From Sphagnum magellanicum (taxonomy: Eukaryota; Streptophyta; Sphagnopsida; Sphagnales; Sphagnaceae): 64,000 nt of DNA. Within the stretch, counting starts at the first letter, position 1; each line of letters begins with the position of its first letter. This document shows positions 58,401 to 64,000 of this stretch, piece by piece. Location: contig CM038910.1 of assembly GCA_021904315.1 (NCBI GenBank), positions 17,732,001 through 17,796,000 on the forward strand, read 5' to 3'. The notes beneath the pieces are model-generated. The model worked only from the letters and a program-made list of their open reading frames with translations, ran no database searches and was not told the origin of the DNA. The position numbers and the translations under genes are program-made.

Positions 58401-61150
58401 AATTGATCATGTAGAAAAGCAAATGGCTACCATTATAGGTGTTTAGGAAATAATTACATGCATGTAGACTAATGTAGTATGTAGTCTAGCTAAGGCATTA
58501 GTTTATTAGTTTTGAAATTGTAAAAGAATGTGACAAATATTTTTTTGTCATGTAACAGAAATATGGAAAATGGTAATTAAGGATAATGCCAATTTTGAAC
58601 CATGATCTTCTATATTTTTGGTAGTGACGTAAAGATTAAAAAAAATTCCTCTTAAGTAGCCTAAATATCACATATTATTGTCAAAGTGTTGTGCAATTCA
58701 TTTGGTAGTTTATTTGATTTTATGTATAAATCATGGTTTTTCAAATGGTCCATTTTGATCGCCTTATCCATCTTGATTAGTGGATATGTACAATCAATGC
58801 ATGAATGAAAATTATTATTTTTTATTGATCAACTTGAATTATGTGACCCATTTATCAAATGGGACATTTAGTCAAGTTGAAAAACAAAATGATACTTTTG
58901 ACCAATGGGTTTACTCAAATGAAACATTTAGTCAAATTGGCCCAAAAAAATGATGTCCTTAATCAAGATGGCCAATGGGTTTTAATAAAATGGGACATCT
59001 TATTATGTCATTACTAGGTATGTTTTCATAATTGTAGTTCAATGTGAGTAGACCCATGCTTTGTTTGCATGACTAGAAATTTGTTAAAAAAAGGTGTCAT
59101 ACCTAGAACTTACTTACTTCACAATACGTAGGTTGGAAGTATGTAACTATTTTCCAAAACTTTGGACACACATATGATTGAAATGTTGATGGATAGGCTA
59201 GGTAGGTATGCTAGCCAGTTAAACATGGTAGTAGGCTAAATAAATAAAATTAAAGCCTCATTACTAAATAACTAATAGGCTAGGCTAGGTGTAGCTTAAG
59301 CCTAGACTTAGGTAGTGGGTTATCTAAACTAGGCAATCTAATTATTATTACCTATTTACTTCTTATCTTCTTACATAATAGGTAGGTAGATAGGTAGGTT
59401 GTATAAAGTAAGTGTATTGGCCATCTACCTGCCTATTACACCTAACTATTTACTTAGCAACCCTCTTCTAGCTTAACCTACTTACCTACTTTTCTTTTAT
59501 TTACATAAGTAATGTACAACAAGATGTGAAATAAATAAGTTAACAAAAGTTATTATATAATAGTGTGGTACATTAATTAATGAGTTGGTTTATCCTTTTG
59601 TATGTGAGGCATTCAATTTTTTATACTTGCAACTTATGAACATCCTTAAGGTACTGGTAACTTAAACTAAACTACCACCTACCTACCTATTGCTTAACTA
59701 TCCACCTTTTTTTATGAGTTACTTACCTATTTACTATTTACTACCTTTTTACCCACAATATATATAATTGAAAACAAATTCTTATTAAAAATTTTGGTTA
59801 AACAAAAGTTGTTGCCCAAAATATTTATTTCCAATTTGATTGGTTAAATGGTTTGTTGCTATGTTAATCAATTTATGACCATTAGTCACATTAGATTTGT
59901 CAAAATCAATGTGTCCAAATGATTTGATGGTCTTTGAAATACTTACAAATTAAAAAAAAGTAATTTTGGACTAGATTTTTGGGTTAAATGAACCATGGCT
60001 TTTTAGTAATGATGGTTGTGTGATTTACCAAATCTTAACATTTGCAATTCTATGGTTAATTAAGAAATGACTAGTTAATCCATATAACATTGAACTGTTT
60101 TGATTAGACAAGTTGTTTTTTAAGTGACCATTAAATGTCACTTATGATTATCCTTACATCATTTTTGAGTTTTATCAACATTGCCTAAACATGAATATTC
60201 AAGAAAATCAAATACAAAATTGTAAAGTATTTTTGACTTTATTGATGTTAGTAAATGACAAAAACATTTAATTATTAAACAACTTGTTGTCAAACCATAC
60301 TAAGTATTATACAAGTTATTTGGCTTTTGCGTTGTTGGCACAAATATATTAAACCTTGTATAAGGTCATCCATCTTAATATTGTTATCATTTCAAAGGTT
60401 TGGAACCCAATTGTGAAAAAATCACTCAATTTTTAGAAATAAAAATTTAATGACAAAAATCACTTTAAATTTAATAACTTTTGATCTATTGGTCCAAATT
60501 TTGTGAAACAACAAAAATGCACATTGCTTTGTCTAGTCCTTTTAGGTAGGACCAAAAACAGGGTAAAGGTGCCATGACTTGGGAAGGTTATGGCATGGTC
60601 ACATTTAAATGAACAAATAAACACTTAAGATATGTTCACATTTACGAATATCAGCGTCATTAAATCATCATTATAGTAACTTTGTTCACTTTATTTCAAA
60701 TTAAACAATTGGTAGTTGACATGTATAAAGACATGGCATATTAACAAATAAATTATCACTAAATGGTAGTTTGTTGATAACAAAAACAACAAATGGTAAA
60801 ATCTATTCAAAAATAAAATTTTTGTAGGTTATCACATGTTTCAGTGATGGTGAACTAGCAAGTCCAAAACCAACATGGTAAATCTACCTACAACACCATG
60901 GATCAAATAAGAATCCGCACTCCATCATTGAATGAAGGTCTATATTCCCATCATTTAGAAGTTTTGGAAACGGGAGCATGAAGAAGGAAGGAGGCATTGA
61001 AGCAAAAAACATGAAGAAGGAAGTTTTGAAGCGAGAATAACATTATTCCGTCATAGATTCATTATTATGAAACATAAACATCATGATGACTTCAAATTGA
61101 AGTGCAAGTGTGCAAGCAAATGCACATCCACATATAGGCGTAAATGTTTA
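58401..61150. other. AT-rich intergenic DNA
   Basis: No gene recognised. TAGG/CTAC simple repeats occur at 59,380-59,400 and 59,680-59,700. The left boundary of the Harbinger remains may lie near the end of this stretch, but no inverted repeat was found to mark it. Confidence 0.5.
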
Positions 61151-61369
61151 AGGAGGTGTGAATCCACAAATGAATTTTGTAAGCAAGTCATCGATAGGTC
61201 ATGGACGAAGTTGTGGCAATAGTAGATTAGGAGGACTAGGTTTAATTTCTTGACAACGACATGAGAACTAAGATCATTGTGAGGTCCTAATGTTCATTGC
61301 TTGTAAACACACAAAACACATTATTCAATAAAAATTTGTTGATCCAAGATTGTTCATGATTATTGTTGT

Positions 61370-62395
61370 GCAGTGATAGGAGAAAATTTCAAAAGAATTA
61401 CAAAAGATGACCAAAAACAAGTTTCCAAGAAACAATGTCATGTGTAAAGACAAATGGACTTCACTGAATTCATATTTCAAAAAACTAGTAGATTATCACA
61501 AAGGCGCATGTAATCATACTTCATTATGGGATTTGTCATATGTAGAGAAGGAATGTTTTCATTTGCATCGTCATTTCAATAAATAGTTCTATGACTTGAT
61601 TGAGGCCTTTCTAAAGGAGAAAACTATCATTGTTCTTCTACATACAAGGGATGTGAATGTTGAAGGAGACAAAACCTATAGCCCACCAAAACAAGATAAA
61701 GATCATGAGAATGAATACATGTAGTCACATGATAAGCAAACAAATCTTCAAGGAGATAGTCATGGCACAAAAATTATTAATTATCAAGGTGCAAAAGATG
61801 CTGACAGTTAGGAAACATGAATTATAAGCACAAGAATAAGTGGTAATCATGGCCTAAAAGTTGTTGATGGTCCAAACATAAGAATTGCAAGTAGAGTTGC
61901 TATGAGTTTAGGCATAAAAACAAGAAGTTATGTAAACTATTTTGAAACAAAACAACAATTTTAGTTGCATGTCATTGATCTTGGATCTCCAACAATGTTG
62001 GTATTCATAAGTGTTGGAGTGAAGATAAAGCATAGAAATGTTTTTGCTCTTGCGATTGAATCTACACACAAGAATAACAAGGTCATCAAGTGGATGTAAT
62101 GCGTGAATTCAACAAAACCTAGTTGGAGATTGAACAATGTCATTCAAAGATTCAAGAACATACCTCAAATAACATCTCCACTACCTAAAGTCATGCCATG
62201 AAAAAATTGACAAGGTCAACTAGAAGATGGTGAATGTGCTTTCCAATCTTAATATATCTACGTATCATGCTTTCATCAAGGAACATGCACACATGCCTCC
62301 AATTGTAGATTTACTTTTAGATGATTTCATTGGTGATCAAAGTGGTGATGGTGCAAATGATCAAAATGAGGAATAAAACATACAAGAGGACAACA
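61370..62395 (+). pseudogene. Myb/SANT-like DNA-binding ORF of a PIF/Harbinger transposon (degraded)
   Basis: The plus strand reads EKISKELQK, then RNNVMCKDKWTSLNSYFKK, LVDYHKG and LWDLSYVEKECFHL, then HFNK, stop, FYDLIEAF. This follows the plant Myb/SANT-like domain pattern seen in the accessory protein of PIF/Harbinger elements: a Trp- and Cys-spaced helix, an acidic DY-x-G motif, W-D-M-S, then F-N and a Y-x-x-I helix. The tail is recognisable to about 62,395 but interrupted by several stops. It converges with the transposase at 63.2-63.9 kb. Confidence 0.65.
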
Positions 62396-63149
62396 ATGTG
62401 TTGTGATGCACATCCCAAAAAACTTATAATCTATAGTAGTTGCATTTAAGAACAAGACTTCAAATTGCACTTTAGCACCAAATTCCACTATGTACATGTA
62501 GATTGTAAATCAACTCCTTCATTTGAGAATGAAATTTCAAATTGCATTTCAACACCAAATTACACTACACGTCCAAGTTGTAAATTAGTTCGAGTTTGAA
62601 ATTTAAAGACTAATATCTTGATGGCAATTACAACAATTTTAAAATTTCAATGATCTTGGAATTTTTTTGTAATTTCCATGAATTTAACATTTATGGATTT
62701 GTGGTCTATGATTGGTCAACTATATCCTATTGGGTAATTTCAAGTCAATGCCTTTCAATGTGATACACAATACACTATCCCTAAGTGTGAAATGACCTTT
62801 ATATATACATCTATATATGGTTAATAAATAGGTGAGGATTTGTGGGTTGTGAGTAGGTAGGTTACTAATCACCATCCACATGCATCTACCTCTCTAGTAG
62901 GCACCAAATGCCTTAATTACCTACAAAGTAAACTACTTAAATTTCCTACCTAGGTAAGTAGGTAGGTGTCACTAGGAGAAAAACATCAATCAATAGGGAG
63001 TGCAACTTTCCATTTGGAGCTTCAGTCACTGCATGAGATATTGTTGAATCACATTACATTGACTAACCTTAGAGACATCCCCAAATTGCAATGCAATATC
63101 TGTGTTTAATCACCACCATGTGCAATAGTTAGGACACCACATCTATCTT

Positions 63150-63960
63150 CTATTGCATTCTATGTGTCCAATTGTTGCATCAATTGATTAATGCTTGTGT
63201 CTTTGCCATTTATAATCATATTTGTAGCATGCAACAACATATGACCACATTTAGAAGAAAATGCACATGCAAATTGAACTTAAAATCAACTCACAAAAAA
63301 TCTTCTCTAATATACCAAAATTGTTTTCAACAACAGCTTTAACGTGGGAGAATTACTTATTGAATAATGTTTCCAACATAGAATGCAAAACCCCAGTTTG
63401 TTTATGTGGCACCATCATCCATGGTAGCAAGGGGTAGCCTTTGTTTCCAATGATATAAGGTTTGATGCTTTCATGTAAATCAAGCTCATTGAAAAAATTC
63501 TCCCATGTTGTTTTTTGATAGATTGAAGACAATCGCAAGATTCATGCATTGTTCATTGAACCTAGCAAATCACGAAAACATCCAAAACTGTTTTTTTGTG
63601 ATCAATAATGGCCTATAGTTACATGTTGTATGCCTTTGATTTGAAGGAATAATAGTCTATAGTAGAGCTTGAACTTTTGGCTTCTAGATATGGATTTGAA
63701 CGACATCAATAACACCTTGAATTCCTAACAAACTTGAAAGATCCTTGAATCCTTCCATGACATGTAATATGGAATCTCCTTCAAACCATTGAAGCTGGTT
63801 CTTGAATACAACATTAACTACATATACAAACTATCGCAAAACAAGTTGTATAGTTGATTTGCCAATGGCAAAGAATTCATTACACTATAAATACTTAGAA
63901 ACATGTGTTAACTTATACAAAAAGCAAGCAACCTTAATGCTTATGGGCAATGTGCACCTA
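63150..63960 (-). pseudogene. PIF/Harbinger DDE transposase (degraded)
   Basis: The minus strand reads FFAIGKSTI (about 63,870), then GIQGVIDVVQIH (about 63,690-63,725), standing for the usual GAIDGTHI. It continues with YIIGNKGYPLLPWMMVP (63,410-63,460), standing for GDSGYPLLPWLM, then VKAVVENNFGILEKI (63,305-63,350), standing for VENAFGILK. These are the Harbinger-family catalytic-domain landmarks in the right order. The first Asp-containing motif is altered (VDVV for IDGT). Several stops and frame changes are present, so it is inactive. The element continues beyond the right edge. Confidence 0.8.
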
Positions 63961-64000
63961 AATCTTGTATTTTTTTTTCCATTCTATGCTTTAATTTGTT

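Noticed and set aside
1-64000. LTR retroelements or other virus-derived elements
   Set aside because: No reverse transcriptase, protease, integrase or capsid signature and no paired long terminal repeats were recognised by eye. Very old remnants may be missed.

Overview
The window is nuclear DNA of a land plant. It has AT-rich intergenic sequence, GT-AG introns, dispersed TTTAGGG-type repeats and plant-specific gene families. Low gene density, many miniature transposons and unusual protein variants would fit a fern, lycophyte or other large plant genome, but the sequence alone does not fix the species. No organellar, bacterial or CRISPR sequence was seen, and no recognisable LTR-retroelement coding region.

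Three spliced genes can be reconstructed to the base, each giving one open frame. (1) 16,459-18,587 (+): a BRITTLE1-like mitochondrial-carrier family adenine nucleotide/ADP-glucose transporter, 5 exons, 366 aa. (2) 33,358-39,090 (+): a leucine-rich-repeat receptor kinase of subfamily LRR-II (SERK/NIK/CIK group), 12 exons, 645 aa. (3) 46,629-45,060 (-): a single-domain cyclophilin, 4 exons, 171 aa, with an N-terminal MGCGQS acylation-type motif, a shortened active-site loop and Glu at the position of the cyclosporin-contact Trp. A fourth likely gene at 42,603-42,968 (+) is a 121-aa protein of unknown family. It carries an internal duplication whose core differs mostly at synonymous sites, and it follows a GC-rich island. 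An unprocessed pseudogene of an RD19-like papain-family cysteine protease lies at 2,505-1,440 (-).

Layout: 0-3 kb, cysteine-protease pseudogene and a GTTAAC inverted-repeat element; 3-15 kb, AT-rich intergenic DNA with a tRNA-derived SINE head, tandem repeats and MITEs; 15.4-18.6 kb, carrier gene with a trinucleotide-rich leader; 18.6-32 kb, intergenic with several MITE copies; 32-39.1 kb, receptor kinase, whose introns hold a MITE and three separate tandem arrays; 39-43 kb, flank, GC island and the 121-aa gene; 45-46.6 kb, cyclophilin; 47.2-49.6 kb, two tandem arrays (about 220 bp x 3 and 48 bp x 12) and a CACTA-like end; 52-58.2 kb, an inverted-repeat element and a 3.2-kb CACTA-like element sitting in a TTTAGCCA-type array; 61-64 kb, remains of a PIF/Harbinger transposon (Myb/SANT-like ORF and DDE transposase), running off the right edge.

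The host genes are not an obvious functional cluster: they concern plastid or mitochondrial nucleotide transport, cell-surface signalling and protein folding. The shared theme is repeats. A roughly 350-bp MITE family with GGCCTTGCC ends has six copies here, and a second family spreads a perfect 16-bp palindrome that contains a CArG box.
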